Position numbers and translations under genes: made by a program
Assembly (NCBI RefSeq): GCF_027853915.1
Contig: NZ_JAQGLA010000041.1
Coordinates: 1 to 57,862, forward strand
Source: Saccharopolyspora oryzae
Lineage (GTDB): Bacteria; Actinomycetota; Actinomycetes; Mycobacteriales; Pseudonocardiaceae
Reading direction: 5' to 3'
Length of the DNA stretch: 57,862 nucleotides
In this document: in pieces, positions 31,920 through 41,012 of the stretch
Layout: each line of letters opens with the position of its first letter
Position numbering within the stretch: position 1 is the first letter of the stretch
Notes under the pieces: generated by a model
The model's database searches: none
What the model saw: only the letters and a program-made list of their open reading frames with translations
What the model was told of the DNA's origin: nothing

Positions 31920-33749
31920 ATGGACCACCTGAGCTTCCGCTTCGAGCTGGCGCAGCAACTGCGGGTGGACTCCGTGCGGTGCAGCAGTGCTGCCGGGTCC
32001 GGCCATCCCACCTCCTCCATGTCGGCCGCCGACCTGATGGCCGGGCTGCTGGACGGACATCTGCGGTTGGACTTCGACCACCCGGAAGACCCCCGCAACG
32101 ATCACCTGATCTTCTCCAAGGGGCACGCCTCACCTCTGCTGTACTCGTGCTTCAAGGCGGTCGGTGCGATCGACGACGCCGAGCTGATGACCTTCCGCGA
32201 GTTCGGGAGCCGGTTGGAGGGGCATCCGACTCCGATCCTGCCCTGGGTCGACGTGGCCACCGGGTCGCTCGGCCAGGGGCTGCCGATCGGGGTGGGCGTG
32301 GCGCTGGCCGCGCAGCGGCTGGACCAGCTGCCCTACCGGGTGTGGGTGCTGTGCGGGGACAGCGAGATGGCCGAGGGCTCGGTCTGGGAAGCGCTGGAGC
32401 ACGCCGGGTTCGAGCAGCTGGACAACCTGATCGCGCTGGTCGACGTCAACCGGCTGGGCCAGACCGGGCAGACCATGCACGGCTGGGACCTCGACGCCTA
32501 CGCCGACCGCGCGCGGGCCGCCGGGTGGCGGGTGCTGGAGATCGACGGCCACGACCCGGAGCAGATCGAGACCGCGTTGAAGGACGCCGAGGACGGCGAC
32601 GGCCGTCCGGTGGCGGTGCTGGCGGCGACCAAGAAGGGCAGGGGCGTCGCCGAGGTCGAGGACAAACCGGGATTCCACGGCAAGGCGCTGGTGCACCCGG
32701 AGGAAGCGATCCAGGAGCTCGGCGGGCTCCGCGACCTGCGGGTCACCCCGGCCAAACCCACCACCACCGCGCAGCCGCACGTCTTCGAGGTGCGCGGCGG
32801 CGGGCTGCCCGCCTTCGAGCCGGGCACCAAGGTCGCCACCCGCAAGGCCTACGGCGAGGCGCTGCGCGCGCTCGGCGATCGCCGCGGGGACGTGGTGGCG
32901 CTGGACGGCGAGGTGGGCAACTCGACCTTCGCGGAGATGTTCCGCGATGCCCACCCGGACCGCTACTTCGAGATGTACATCGCCGAGCAGCAGATGCTGG
33001 CCGCCGCGGTGGGCATGCAGGTGCGCGGGTGGCGACCGTTCGCCTCGACCTTCGCCGCTTTCCTGTCCCGCGCCTACGACTTCATCCGGATGGCCGCGAT
33101 CAGCCGGGCCGACCTGTGCCTGATGGGCTCGCACGCCGGGGTCGCGATCGGCGAGGACGGGCCGTCGCAGATGGCGCTGGAGGACTTGGCCGCGTTGCGC
33201 GCGGTGCACGGCAGCACCGTGCTGTACCCGTGCGATGCGAACCAGACCGTGCAGCTGGCCGCGGCGATGGCCGACCGGCCCGGGATCAACTACATGCGCA
33301 CCAGCCGCGGCGCCACCCCGGTGATCTACGCGCCGGACGAGGAGTTCCCGATCGGCGGCTCCCGGGTGGTGCGCGAGGGCGACGACATCACGCTGGTCGG
33401 CGCCGGGATCACCTTGCACGAGTCCCTGCAGGCGGCGGAGATCCTCGCCGCGGAGGGCGTCCAGGCCCGGGTGATCGACCTGTACTCGATCAAGCCGGTC
33501 GACGCGGAGACGTTGCGCAGGGCTGCGACCGAGACGCGCGGTCTGGTCACGGTGGAGGACCACTGGCCGGAAGGCGGGCTCGGCGAGACCGTGCTCAGCG
33601 CGCTGGCCGGGGTCGGCGCTCCGGTGCACGTGCTGGCGGTGCGCATCATGCCTGGTTCGGGGACGCCGGCCGAGCTGCTCGGGCAGGCCGGCATCGACGC
33701 GCCCGCCATCGCCGCTGAGGCCAGGGAACTGCTCAAGGCGCACCGCTGA
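31920..33749 (+). CDS. Transketolase, short (TKT-like) form
   Basis: 609 residues, shorter than the 660-700 of standard bacterial TktA and close to the animal-type or actinobacterial short form. GHPTSSMSAADLMAGLL, SKGHASPLLY, thiamine diphosphate motif CGDSEMAEGSVWEALEHAGF to DVNRLGQTG, catalytic glutamate in EMYIAEQQMLAAAVGMQ, and GSHAGVAIGEDGPSQMALED. Start ATG at 31920 follows GGTGGGG; an in-frame start 18 bases earlier lacks one. It moves two-carbon ketol units in the pentose phosphate pathway, or may act on dihydroxyacetone or other ketols. It is not in a pentose cluster. Confidence 0.88.
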   Translation: MDHLSFRFELAQQLRVDSVRCSSAAGSGHPTSSMSAADLMAGLLDGHLRLDFDHPEDPRNDHLIFSKGHASPLLYSCFKAVGAIDDAELMTFREFGSRLEGHPTPILPWVDVATGSLGQGLPIGVGVALAAQRLDQLPYRVWVLCGDSEMAEGSVWEALEHAGFEQLDNLIALVDVNRLGQTGQTMHGWDLDAYADRARAAGWRVLEIDGHDPEQIETALKDAEDGDGRPVAVLAATKKGRGVAEVEDKPGFHGKALVHPEEAIQELGGLRDLRVTPAKPTTTAQPHVFEVRGGGLPAFEPGTKVATRKAYGEALRALGDRRGDVVALDGEVGNSTFAEMFRDAHPDRYFEMYIAEQQMLAAAVGMQVRGWRPFASTFAAFLSRAYDFIRMAAISRADLCLMGSHAGVAIGEDGPSQMALEDLAALRAVHGSTVLYPCDANQTVQLAAAMADRPGINYMRTSRGATPVIYAPDEEFPIGGSRVVREGDDITLVGAGITLHESLQAAEILAAEGVQARVIDLYSIKPVDAETLRRAATETRGLVTVEDHWPEGGLGETVLSALAGVGAPVHVLAVRIMPGSGTPAELLGQAGIDAPAIAAEARELLKAHR

Positions 33750-33810
33750 TTCGCGGTTCCCGCAGGTGATGGGCGGGTAGTCGGATGTCGTCCCGGCCGG
33801 GAGGCGAGTG

Positions 33811-34005
33811 ATGGCGTCCTTACCCGATCGCGCGGAGCTGCTCCGGTTCCTCTGCCACGTCCGATTTCCGGCGACCAAGCAGGAGATCCACCAGCAGTGC
33901 GAGGCGCTGGGCGCGCCCGCCGCGCACTTGGCCCGCCTGCGGACGCTGCCCGAAGGCACCTACGTCGAGCCCGACACGGTCCTGCAGGCGCTGCCGCACC
34001 CGTGA
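33811..34005 (+). CDS. DUF2795-like small protein with a TTA codon
   Basis: 64 residues. The pattern ELLRFLCHVRFPATKQEIHQ, ALGAPAAHLARLRTLPEGTY is that of the DUF2795 helical domain common in actinobacteria. Start ATG at 33811 (a GTG directly before it is possible), with GGGAGG at good spacing. Codon 4 is TTA, which suggests bldA-type dependence. Function unknown. Confidence 0.75.
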   Translation: MASLPDRAELLRFLCHVRFPATKQEIHQQCEALGAPAAHLARLRTLPEGTYVEPDTVLQALPHP

Positions 34006-34028
34006 ATCGTCCACATCGGACATCTGGT

Positions 34029-34307
34029 TCAGGTTCGCCCTTTTCTCCTGCCCCGCCACCAGAGCGCACCAGCGCTCGCGACGGTGACCGCGAACAGCGT
34101 GATCGAGCTCAGGACCAGCCCGCTGACCAGGCACAGCGCGGCCAGCAGCACGAGGAGCGCGAACACCAGGAACACCAGCACCCGGCGAACTCCGGTCCAG
34201 TCCCGGCGCCCGTCGAACCTCTCGAACTTCTCCGCCAGCCGAGGATCGCCGGACATCAGCGCCGATTCGATCTCGGCGAGCCTGTCCCGCTCATGCCTGC
34301 TCAACAT
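34029..34307 (-). CDS. DUF3040 small membrane protein
   Basis: 92 residues. MLSRHERDRLAEIESALMSG then DPRLAEKFERF is the DUF3040 N-terminal signature; two adjacent membrane segments follow (VLVFLVFALLVLLAALCLVS and SSITLFAVTVASAGALWW), ending in a basic tail. Typical actinobacterial protein of unknown role. Convergent with the DUF2795 gene. Confidence 0.85.
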   Translation of the reverse strand: MLSRHERDRLAEIESALMSGDPRLAEKFERFDGRRDWTGVRRVLVFLVFALLVLLAALCLVSGLVLSSITLFAVTVASAGALWWRGRRKGRT

Positions 34308-34445
34308 GACGAGCTCCTAGCGACGTTCCCTGCGACCCCAAAGAGGTACCCGCCCCCCATCTGACTGAAGCCCGGAAGGGCCCATACAGATTGGCACGGC
34401 AGACTTCGCCGCCCCACGCGACGACCGGGTGATTTTCAGTCACGG

Positions 34446-34469
34446 AACGTGATCTTGAGCGATCACGTT
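34446..34469. promoter_or_regulatory. AACGTGATC hairpin or operator
   Basis: AACGTGATC, loop TTGAGC, GATCACGTT. It lies in the 247-base gap between the collagenase stop and the DUF3040 start and could be an operator for the latter. Confidence 0.4.
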
Positions 34470-34495
34470 TCGTCACACCGCGTGGTCGGGCGTCC

Positions 34496-34548
34496 GGGGC
34501 GAACGGACCGCTCGCCTCGGCCGGCGTTCTGAGCGGTCCGTTCGCCCC
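34496..34548 (-). terminator. Terminator of the collagenase gene
   Basis: 18-base perfect stem (GGGGCGAACGGACCGCTC with its complement) and 17-base loop, seven bases beyond the stop of the minus-strand gene. Confidence 0.85.
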
Positions 34549-34554
34549 GACCGA

Positions 34555-36450
34555 TCACGGCGTCGAGCAGGCCCCCGCGGAGCACTCGGTCAGCCAGTTC
34601 GCCCAGTCCTGGTCGTAGCTCGTGCCGATGGTCCCGGTGAGGAACTCGCGGGCACCGGCCCAGTCCCCCTTCCGGTACATCCCGAGCACGGTGCCGAGCT
34701 CGTCCGGATGGCGCTCGAACATGTACCGCACCGCCAGGTAGCCCCACCGGTAGACGCGGTTGGTGTCGGCGTTGTCGTAGGTGGTGTCCCACAGCTCGCT
34801 GAGCCGGTAGGTCTGCTTGCCCGCCTCCTCGATCGCCTCCGGGTAGGCCTGCTGCCGGTAGCTGTACGAGATGTACTCGCCGATGCCCTCCAGCCACCAC
34901 ACGGTGGGCGTGCTGGTCGACTCCGCGAAGTCGCCGTGCATGTCGAAGCGCCCGTCGAGGTAATGGGTGTACTCGTGGTTGAGGTTCCAGATCTCGAAGT
35001 CGGGGCGCTCCCAGTCGGCTTCGTGGGCGATGAACCGCGGCTGGTTGCCGGGCTGGGCCGGGTCGCCCTCCAGGTACATGCCGCCGTTGTTGGTGTCGAT
35101 GCCGTAGATCGCGCCGGCGTAGGTCTGGTAGTCGCCGCCGGAGTCGAAGACGACCACCTCGATGGTGGTGTTGTTGTCATCGGCGACCGGCTGGCCGCCG
35201 GACTGGACCTTGTCGTGGAAGAACGCGTCCTGGCCGGTCAGGCTGGTGCAGGTGGCGTCCAGCTCTTCGGCCGACATCTGCTGGGCGCGGATGCCGATGC
35301 TCGGGCTGCAGGTGCGCTGGACGGTCAGGACCGCGTCGATCAGCCGCTGCTGCAGGTCGCAGGTGCCGTACTCGGCGCAGTTCTGGCCGTCGTGGAAGTC
35401 GACCACCTCGGCGATGCCGACCCACAGCGGCGCCGTCGGACCGGTCAGCCGGCTCTTGCCGAGCAGGTCCTTGAGCATCGGCCGGACCTGGTCGCGCAAT
35501 GCTTCGTGCTGGCTGAAGCGGGCGAGTTCGCGGCCCGCGTTGGCGGTCAGGAACCCGCTGTCGCCGCCGAGCAGGTCGAGGTGCTGCGCGGCGAAGGTGT
35601 GCAGCGTTTCCAGGACGCTGGGGTCGGCGTGCACGGCGTCGACGAAGTCCGGGAACTGGTGTCCGCGGAACAGCACCGTGTAGACGTTGTTGACCGCATT
35701 GAGCATCCACCAGTACTGGTCGTAGGACGAGTCGTAGGCGGTGAGCAGCCGCTTGACGACGTCCAGGTACCGGCCGTTCTCCGCCGAGCTGTCGATGAGC
35801 GTCACCGATTCGGCGAGCACCTCGCCGCTCTCGTCGCTGACCGTCCCGGACTTCTCGTTGGCGAAGAACGCGTCCAGCGCGCCCTGGACCGCTGCCTTCA
35901 GCGCCGGTCCGTAGTCGCCGACGTTCTCCGGATCGCCGTACTGGACGTAGTACCCGGCGCGCAGGAACAGCACGAGCTGCGCGGTGCTCGTGCTGTTGTC
36001 CCCGGGATAGGCGACGGCGTTGTCCCGGTAGGCGTTGGCGACGGTGACCATCTGCTCTTCCCGGAACGCGCCGTGCGCGTCCGCGCCGGAGAGGCCGAAC
36101 AGGGTGTTGATGCAGTCGGTCGTCGCGGCCTTGATCTCGCCGACCAGTTCCGCGCCGGTGGTACCGGTGAACCGAGACGCGTCGCAGTCCGCTTGCACCG
36201 GCTGCGTCGAAGGCCGTGGCCGGAACGGGAATTCCTGCGGTTCGGGGTGCTCGCGGGGGTTGCCGACCGGCAGCGGTGGGCGTTCGGAGGCGTCCAGCAC
36301 TCGGGGATCGGCGGTTTTGCTTGTTGCCGCTGGGTTTTCGGCCAGGGCGGGCGCAGCGGGTGGGACCAGGCTCAGGGCCAGGACGAGTAGCACGGCGCGG
36401 AGCACTGCGGGACTCCGCCGACCGGCCGCACGGGGTGCTCTGATCGGCAC
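34555..36450 (-). CDS. Secreted M9-type collagenase (zinc metallopeptidase)
   Basis: 631 residues from the GTG at 36450, six bases after AGGAGGT. Signal peptide: basic start, hydrophobic AVLRAVLLVLALSLVPP, cleavage near APALA. Zinc site HEYTHYLDGRFD (histidines about 491 and 495) with EGIGEYISYSY 30 residues on supplying the glutamate, the gluzincin arrangement of Clostridium/Vibrio collagenases (family M9). N-terminal activator region of about 350 helical residues is present; no C-terminal PKD or collagen-binding domains are seen, and the chain ends right after the catalytic domain. Exported enzyme that digests collagen or gelatin-like protein. Confidence 0.88.
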   Translation of the reverse strand: MPIRAPRAAGRRSPAVLRAVLLVLALSLVPPAAPALAENPAATSKTADPRVLDASERPPLPVGNPREHPEPQEFPFRPRPSTQPVQADCDASRFTGTTGAELVGEIKAATTDCINTLFGLSGADAHGAFREEQMVTVANAYRDNAVAYPGDNSTSTAQLVLFLRAGYYVQYGDPENVGDYGPALKAAVQGALDAFFANEKSGTVSDESGEVLAESVTLIDSSAENGRYLDVVKRLLTAYDSSYDQYWWMLNAVNNVYTVLFRGHQFPDFVDAVHADPSVLETLHTFAAQHLDLLGGDSGFLTANAGRELARFSQHEALRDQVRPMLKDLLGKSRLTGPTAPLWVGIAEVVDFHDGQNCAEYGTCDLQQRLIDAVLTVQRTCSPSIGIRAQQMSAEELDATCTSLTGQDAFFHDKVQSGGQPVADDNNTTIEVVVFDSGGDYQTYAGAIYGIDTNNGGMYLEGDPAQPGNQPRFIAHEADWERPDFEIWNLNHEYTHYLDGRFDMHGDFAESTSTPTVWWLEGIGEYISYSYRQQAYPEAIEEAGKQTYRLSELWDTTYDNADTNRVYRWGYLAVRYMFERHPDELGTVLGMYRKGDWAGAREFLTGTIGTSYDQDWANWLTECSAGACSTP

Positions 36451-36545
36451 GTTCGACCTCCTGCTCGGGGGCTCGGGGTGGGAGAACGCGCGCACGCAAG
36501 GGGAATTCTGGCAGCCAGCGGTGATCTGGCGTCATAAGCCGGGAT

Positions 36546-36560
36546 ATAGAGTTCCGCTAT
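36546..36560 (+). promoter_or_regulatory. LysR-type box overlapping the LysR start
   Basis: ATAG, seven bases, CTAT, containing T-N11-A (36547-36559); its last bases are the ATG of the regulator. An outer CGTCATA/TATGACG pair flanks it. Confidence 0.45.
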
Positions 36561-37515
36561 GACGATCGAGATCCGCCAGCTGCGGATGATCTGCGCGATC
36601 GCGGAAACCGGCAGCATCACGCGCGCCGCGGCCCGGTTGGAGCTCACCCAACCCGCGCTGAGCAACCAGCTGCAGGCGATCGAGAAGATGCTCGGCGATC
36701 CGCTGTTCGTGCGCAGCAGAACCGGTGTGGTGCCGACGGATTTCGGCCGCCGGACCGTCGACCGGGCGCGGATCGTGCTGTCGGAAGTGGATTCCCTCTT
36801 CGGCGCGGCGGGCAGACCGTCGCCGTCGACCGAGCCGCTGCACCTCGGATGCGCGCACCTGGCGTGCGTGCCGAGCGTGGTGGACCGGATGCAGGACGGC
36901 CGGCTGGGGCAGTCTGTGATGCTGCACGTCGAATCTTCCGCTGCGGTGCTGGCGGATTCGCTGTCCCGGGGACGCTACGACGCGGGATTGGTTGCCAACG
37001 CTGAAGGTTTCTCCCTCGCGTTGGAACGCCCGGTGATCAGCCGCGTGCTCGTGCCGCGCTACCCGTGGTTCGTCGCGCTCGCCGCCGACCACTGGGCCGC
37101 CGACCGCGACGAGGTCCGGCTGGCCGATCTGGCGGACGAATCGTGGATCGGACCGCCCGGAGCCGACGACGGTTCGCTGGCGGTGTTCCGCTCTGCTTGC
37201 CTGGACGCCGGTTTCGAACCGCGGATCCAGTTCGAGGCGCCCAGCGGCGGGGCGCGCGAACTCGTCGCGCGCGGCTACGGAATCCGGTTGGTGGAGCCCA
37301 CGTTCGCCGTCCCGGAGGGCACCGCCGTGCTGCCGCTGGCGGGGCATCCCCTGGTCGCCCGGCTGGCGGTGGCCTGGCGCCCGGACCGCCTGACCCGAGC
37401 GCAGGCGGACGTCCTCTACCAGGACCTCGCACGGGCCTACCTGGCGCACGTCCCGGACAACCCGGCCTTCCACCGCTGGTGGAACGCCCACCCCGAAGTC
37501 CACCCGGTCCTCTGA
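36559..37515 (+). CDS. LysR family regulator
   Basis: 318 residues. HTH: IRQLRMICAIAETGSITRAA then RLELTQPALSNQLQAIEKML and GDPLFVRSRTGVVPTDFG. The effector domain is a LysR periplasmic-like fold (LHLGCAHLACVPSVVDRMQ, GGARELVARGYGIRLVEPTF). Divergent from the collagenase gene with about 108 bases between, so it may control that gene and itself; a T-N11-A box overlaps its own start. Effector unknown. Confidence 0.88.
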   Translation: MTIEIRQLRMICAIAETGSITRAAARLELTQPALSNQLQAIEKMLGDPLFVRSRTGVVPTDFGRRTVDRARIVLSEVDSLFGAAGRPSPSTEPLHLGCAHLACVPSVVDRMQDGRLGQSVMLHVESSAAVLADSLSRGRYDAGLVANAEGFSLALERPVISRVLVPRYPWFVALAADHWAADRDEVRLADLADESWIGPPGADDGSLAVFRSACLDAGFEPRIQFEAPSGGARELVARGYGIRLVEPTFAVPEGTAVLPLAGHPLVARLAVAWRPDRLTRAQADVLYQDLARAYLAHVPDNPAFHRWWNAHPEVHPVL

Positions 37516-37531
37516 GCCGCGGCCGGGGTTC

Positions 37532-37577
37532 CGCAAATTCCATTGAATTTCGAGGTCCGATTTCAATGGAATTTTGA
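37532..37577. repeat. 46-base AT-rich dyad, copy 3 (family A, core reversed)
   Basis: Arms of 22 bases around GG. Here the arm core is TTCCATTGAA where copies 1 and 2 have TTCAATGGAA; arms pair less well at the ends. Begins 17 bases after the LysR stop. In the remaining 207 bases to the next gene I see only GACCGGTC (37714-37721), a possible operator core. Confidence 0.7.
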
Positions 37578-37713
37578 TCCCGGCCGGTGACCGCGTCCGG
37601 CTGAACGCAGACGACCTGTGTCCGAGGTTCCGGCCAGCGACACCGTCGCGCAGAACAGGCCTGGAAAACCCCTCGCGGTGGCGCCGGCGGTGTGACGTGG
37701 CGCAGGGCACACT

Positions 37714-37721
37714 GACCGGTC
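37714..37721. promoter_or_regulatory. GACCGGTC palindrome before the MBL hydrolase gene
   Basis: ACTGACCGGTCGGT context, 64 bases before the start, resembling TetR-family half-sites. Confidence 0.3.
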
Positions 37722-37784
37722 GGTATGTCTGTGGTACGTCTACTGGGACGCCCCTGAACAGGTGGCGGGCTCGGAGGTGTGGTC

Positions 37785-38807
37785 ATGGGCGACGCGCGGC
37801 ACGAGTGGATGCGACCCGGTGCGCACGAGGTCGCGCCCGGGGTGCACCGGATCCCGCTCCCCCTTCCCAACGACGGTCTGCGGGCGGTCAACGTCTACGC
37901 GATCAGCGACGGCGACGGGCTCACCCTGGTCGACGGCGGCTGGGCGCTGGACGAGGCGCGCGAGCAGCTCACCGCCGGGTTGCGGAAGATCGGCGCTGGG
38001 CTCGGCGACATCAAGCGGTTCCTGGTCACCCACGCGCACCGCGACCACTACACGCAAGCCGTCGCCGTGCGGCGCGAGTACGGATCGCGGGTGCTGCTGG
38101 GCGAAGGCGAGCAGCACACGATCCGCAAGCTGATGGACCCCGGGCACACGCCGTTGGACAAGCAGGTCGAGCTGCTCACCGCGTGCGGCGCGAAACCGGT
38201 GCGGGACGCGGTGATCGCCGCCCGCGGCACGAAGTACCGGTCGACCGACTGGGAGGAGCCCGACGAGTGGATCACCGAGTCCACCGACGTCGACCTGGCC
38301 GACCGACCGCTGCGCGCCCTGCCGACTCCCGGCCACACCCGCGGCCACGTGGTGTTCGTCGACGGCTCTAGCGAGCTGCTGTTCGCCGGTGACCACGTGC
38401 TGCCGCACATCACCCCGTCCATCGGCTTCGAGCAGGCGCCCAGCGAATCGCCGCTGCGCGACTACATGGCCTCGTTGCGGCTGGTCCGCTCGCTGCCGGA
38501 CATGCGGCTGCTGCCCGCGCACGGCCCCGTGACCGACAGCGTGCACCAGCGGATCGACGAGCTGCTCGACCACCACGATCGACGCCTGGCGACCACGGCC
38601 GACGTCGTCGCGCGCGGTGCCACCACCGCCTACGAAGCAGCACGCGCGTTGACCTGGACCCGCCGCGAACACGCCCTGGACGACCTGGACCCGTTCAACC
38701 AGATGCTGGCGGTCCTGGAAACCTCGGCCCACCTCGACGTGCTGGTCCTGCAGGCCAAACTCCGCACCGAGACCATCGACGGCGTCAAGCACTACACCCC
38801 GGCCTGA
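37785..38807 (+). CDS. Metallo-beta-lactamase fold hydrolase
   Basis: 340 residues. Metal motif THAHRDHYTQA (about 86-96, the HxHxDH signature), PGHTRGHVVF with the third-site histidine, and FAGDHVLPHITP. The C-terminal 80 residues are a helical domain (HQRIDELLDHHDRRL, NQMLAVLETSAHLDVLVLQ) like that of the LACTB2/RNase Z-like MBL proteins with winged C-termini. The ATG follows GGAGGT. Substrate not apparent: thioester, lactone or phosphodiester hydrolysis are possible. A perfect palindrome lies after the stop. Confidence 0.87.
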   Translation: MGDARHEWMRPGAHEVAPGVHRIPLPLPNDGLRAVNVYAISDGDGLTLVDGGWALDEAREQLTAGLRKIGAGLGDIKRFLVTHAHRDHYTQAVAVRREYGSRVLLGEGEQHTIRKLMDPGHTPLDKQVELLTACGAKPVRDAVIAARGTKYRSTDWEEPDEWITESTDVDLADRPLRALPTPGHTRGHVVFVDGSSELLFAGDHVLPHITPSIGFEQAPSESPLRDYMASLRLVRSLPDMRLLPAHGPVTDSVHQRIDELLDHHDRRLATTADVVARGATTAYEAARALTWTRREHALDDLDPFNQMLAVLETSAHLDVLVLQAKLRTETIDGVKHYTPA

Positions 38808-38818
38808 CCCGGTCCGGT

Positions 38819-38842
38819 CCGCAGTTTCAATTGAAACTGCGG
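38819..38842. repeat. TTTCAATTGAAA palindrome, copy 3 (family C, perfect 24 bases)
   Basis: CCGCAGTTTCAA followed by its exact complement. Lies between two convergent genes, 11 bases after one stop and 24 bases from the other. Confidence 0.85.
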
Positions 38843-38866
38843 TTCCTCGGCGGGGGCTGGATGCGA

Positions 38867-39982
38867 TCAGCGGGACAAGTGCGTGGCGAAGAAGCCGACC
38901 ACGTGGTCGCGGATCGCGGGCACCGATTCGGCCGGGTCGATCGTGCCGACCAGCTTCGCCCGGTCCTCTGCTCTCATCAGCCCGGCGTCCTGGAGCTGGG
39001 GTGCCGTGGTGCCGTAGTCGGTGAGCACCCAGTGGGTGGCGTCATCGAGCTGCTGCCAGCGGGTGCATCCGCGCTGATGAGCAAGCATCGCTGACCACGA
39101 CCGCTCGATCCGCTCGTCGCGGAAGCCGTCGGTGCCGAGCAGCAGCAGCGGTCGGTCCGTGCCCTCCCGGGCGATCGGGAGCAGCTCGCCGGGCTCTTCC
39201 GGCAGGTATTCCAGGTATCCCTCCATGTTGACCGCGGCAGCGATTCGCCGGTCCTCGTGCATCACCTCGGCCGCGGTCGCCCCGCCGGCGGAGTGCCCGT
39301 AGCTGCCGACTCGTCGCAGGTCCAGCGCCCGGCCGAGGTTGTCGGGAAGTTCCCGGGATTCCGCGTCGGGGTTCCGCCCGGCGGCCAGCTCTCCCAGCTG
39401 GTCCAGGACGAACCGGGTGTCGGCGATGCGGGTGCCGAGCATGGTGCGGAACAGCGCCGGGTCCGTCCGCGGATCGCCGGGCATGTCGATCATCCGCACC
39501 CGACCACCGGGGAACTCGACCTCGCTGGTCTCGCCGGGGTGGTCGATGGTCACCACGACGTTGCCGTTGCTGGCGAGCTCTTCGGCGAGCCCGGTGCCGA
39601 TGGCGCGCGGATCGACGCCACCGGGGCTGTAGAGCAGGACCGGCCGCCGGACGGGTTGAGCCGGCGCGCCGGTGTGCGAGTGGGTCGCGGTGGCCGCCCA
39701 GTCGACCGCCTCGTCCGGCAGTTCGGGATGCAGGTAGACCGGGTCGAATCCCTTGAACGCCTCCGCCGCGGCGGGCGTCAGCTGCGGTGCGAGCGGGTAT
39801 CCGCGGACGTCGTCCGCCGGGTAGAACACCGTGACCATCAGTTCCCTGGCGCCGCCGTGCCACGGGTCGGTCCGGTCGCGGTCGACCAGGTGCAGCACGG
39901 TGGTGCCGAGCCGGTGCGGGCCGGCCGGGGGCGGCAGCTCCAAGGTCACCTCCGCCGGGACCGGACTCGTCGTTCCAAGCAT
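38867..39982 (-). CDS. PAF-acetylhydrolase-like alpha/beta hydrolase
   Basis: 371 residues. Nucleophile elbow GSYGHSAGGATAAEVM, oxyanion region VLLYSPGGVDPRA, acid and histidine expected in LLLLGTDGF and DDATHWVLTDY. ELMVTVFYPADDVRGYP and LPDNLGRALDLRRVG match the platelet-activating-factor acetylhydrolase/dienelactone group. No signal peptide, so cytoplasmic. Downstream of a MerR gene in the same direction with a 74-base gap; it may be the gene that regulator controls. Its ATG follows GGAGGGG. Confidence 0.83.
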   Translation of the reverse strand: MLGTTSPVPAEVTLELPPPAGPHRLGTTVLHLVDRDRTDPWHGGARELMVTVFYPADDVRGYPLAPQLTPAAAEAFKGFDPVYLHPELPDEAVDWAATATHSHTGAPAQPVRRPVLLYSPGGVDPRAIGTGLAEELASNGNVVVTIDHPGETSEVEFPGGRVRMIDMPGDPRTDPALFRTMLGTRIADTRFVLDQLGELAAGRNPDAESRELPDNLGRALDLRRVGSYGHSAGGATAAEVMHEDRRIAAAVNMEGYLEYLPEEPGELLPIAREGTDRPLLLLGTDGFRDERIERSWSAMLAHQRGCTRWQQLDDATHWVLTDYGTTAPQLQDAGLMRAEDRAKLVGTIDPAESVPAIRDHVVGFFATHLSR

Positions 39983-40056
39983 GTTTCCCCTCCTGTTTCA
40001 GGGCATGACAGGTCAAGCCACCAATTCCGTTGCGTGCAAATGCTTTCCGCTGCTGG

Positions 40057-40803
40057 TCAGCTCAGGGACTCGGCGACGCGGTCCAGGTAGTCCGGCAAGT
40101 CCTCGCCGAGCACGAAGTCCTGCCGCTCGGGAACGGCGCGCTCGCGGAGGAACTGCAGCATCGAACTCAGGATCTCCGGATCGCCACCGGTGAACACGTC
40201 GACCAGCTCGAACAGCCGCCGGGCGCTGCGCTGCACGTCGGGGTCGTCCACCGGGTCGTCGGCCTGGCAGTGGCGCACCAGTTTCGCCGCCACCAAGGGC
40301 CATTCCGAGTCCAGCATCTCCCTGCCCTCGGGTCCGAGCGCCTCGGCGCGTTCGGCTAGGACGGCCCGCTGCTCATCAGTGATGTGCTGGTCGATCGTGC
40401 TCATCCGCCCCAGCGCGGCGAGGAGCTCGCCGGTTTCCGGACGCCGGGATTCGTCCAGCTGCTCCAGCAGGCTCCTGGTCCGGTTCCGCAGCGCGTCCAA
40501 CCGGCTCGCCTGCTCGTCGAGCTGACCGAGGTGCCCGACGAGCACCTCGCGCAGCGCGGCGGGATCGGCCAGCACGTCACCGATCTCCTCCAACGACATC
40601 CCCAGCTCCCGAAGCAACCGGATCTGGTAGAGCCGCTGCAGGTCCTGCTCGGTGTACCTGCGGTGCCCGGACGCGGTCCGCTCACCGGCCCGCAGCAGCC
40701 CGAGCTCGTCGTAGTGGTGCAGCGTGCGCACGGTCAGGCCGGTCGCCTCGGCCAGCGCCCCAACGCTCCGAAGCGGCCGCTTCGCACCCCCGGTTCCGGT
40801 CAC
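40057..40803 (-). CDS. MerR family regulator with TipAS-like C-terminus
   Basis: 248 residues. MerR HTH: RSVGALAEATGLTVRTLHHY, DELGLLRAGERTASGHRRYT, then a dimerisation coiled coil and a TipA-S-like helical domain (EQRAVLAERAEALGPEG, VDVFTGGDPEILSSMLQFLR). TipA-like proteins bind thiopeptides or other hydrophobic drugs. An inverted repeat with the long spacing of MerR promoters sits just upstream. Probably autoregulated and coregulated with the hydrolase gene. Confidence 0.9.
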   Translation of the reverse strand: MTGTGGAKRPLRSVGALAEATGLTVRTLHHYDELGLLRAGERTASGHRRYTEQDLQRLYQIRLLRELGMSLEEIGDVLADPAALREVLVGHLGQLDEQASRLDALRNRTRSLLEQLDESRRPETGELLAALGRMSTIDQHITDEQRAVLAERAEALGPEGREMLDSEWPLVAAKLVRHCQADDPVDDPDVQRSARRLFELVDVFTGGDPEILSSMLQFLRERAVPERQDFVLGEDLPDYLDRVAESLS

Positions 40804-40816
40804 GGATCCGACACTA

Positions 40817-40839
40817 GAACCTCCCGCTACGTCAGGTTC
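40817..40839 (-). promoter_or_regulatory. MerR-type operator
   Basis: GAACCT, 11-base spacer, AGGTTC; perfect arms, 14 bases before the MerR start, with TTGAACC as -35. Confidence 0.65.
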
Positions 40840-40948
40840 AACCCCCGGTTCAGCGCGCCAGCAATGACGCGCCGATGCCCAATTCCGTTGTGGGCTGCAG
40901 ATCCCGAAGCCTTGCGCCCCTCTACAGGCCGCCCTACTATCCCTGAGT

Positions 40949-40966
40949 CTCGATCGATCGATCGAG
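40949..40966. promoter_or_regulatory. 18-base palindrome ahead of the MHS transporter
   Basis: CTCGATCGATCGATCGAG, perfect; lies 46 bases before the transporter start, near a TACTAT -10-like box. Confidence 0.5.
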
Positions 40967-41012
40967 CGGTTTGCGGAGAGCCGACCGAACAGCTCGCGGC
41001 GGGAGCGATGGG

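Noticed and set aside
34496..34548. Considered as a member of the 18-base-arm hairpin family
   Set aside because: Arms are 18 bases, but loop length (17) and trailer do not match the copies at 31557 and 55293.
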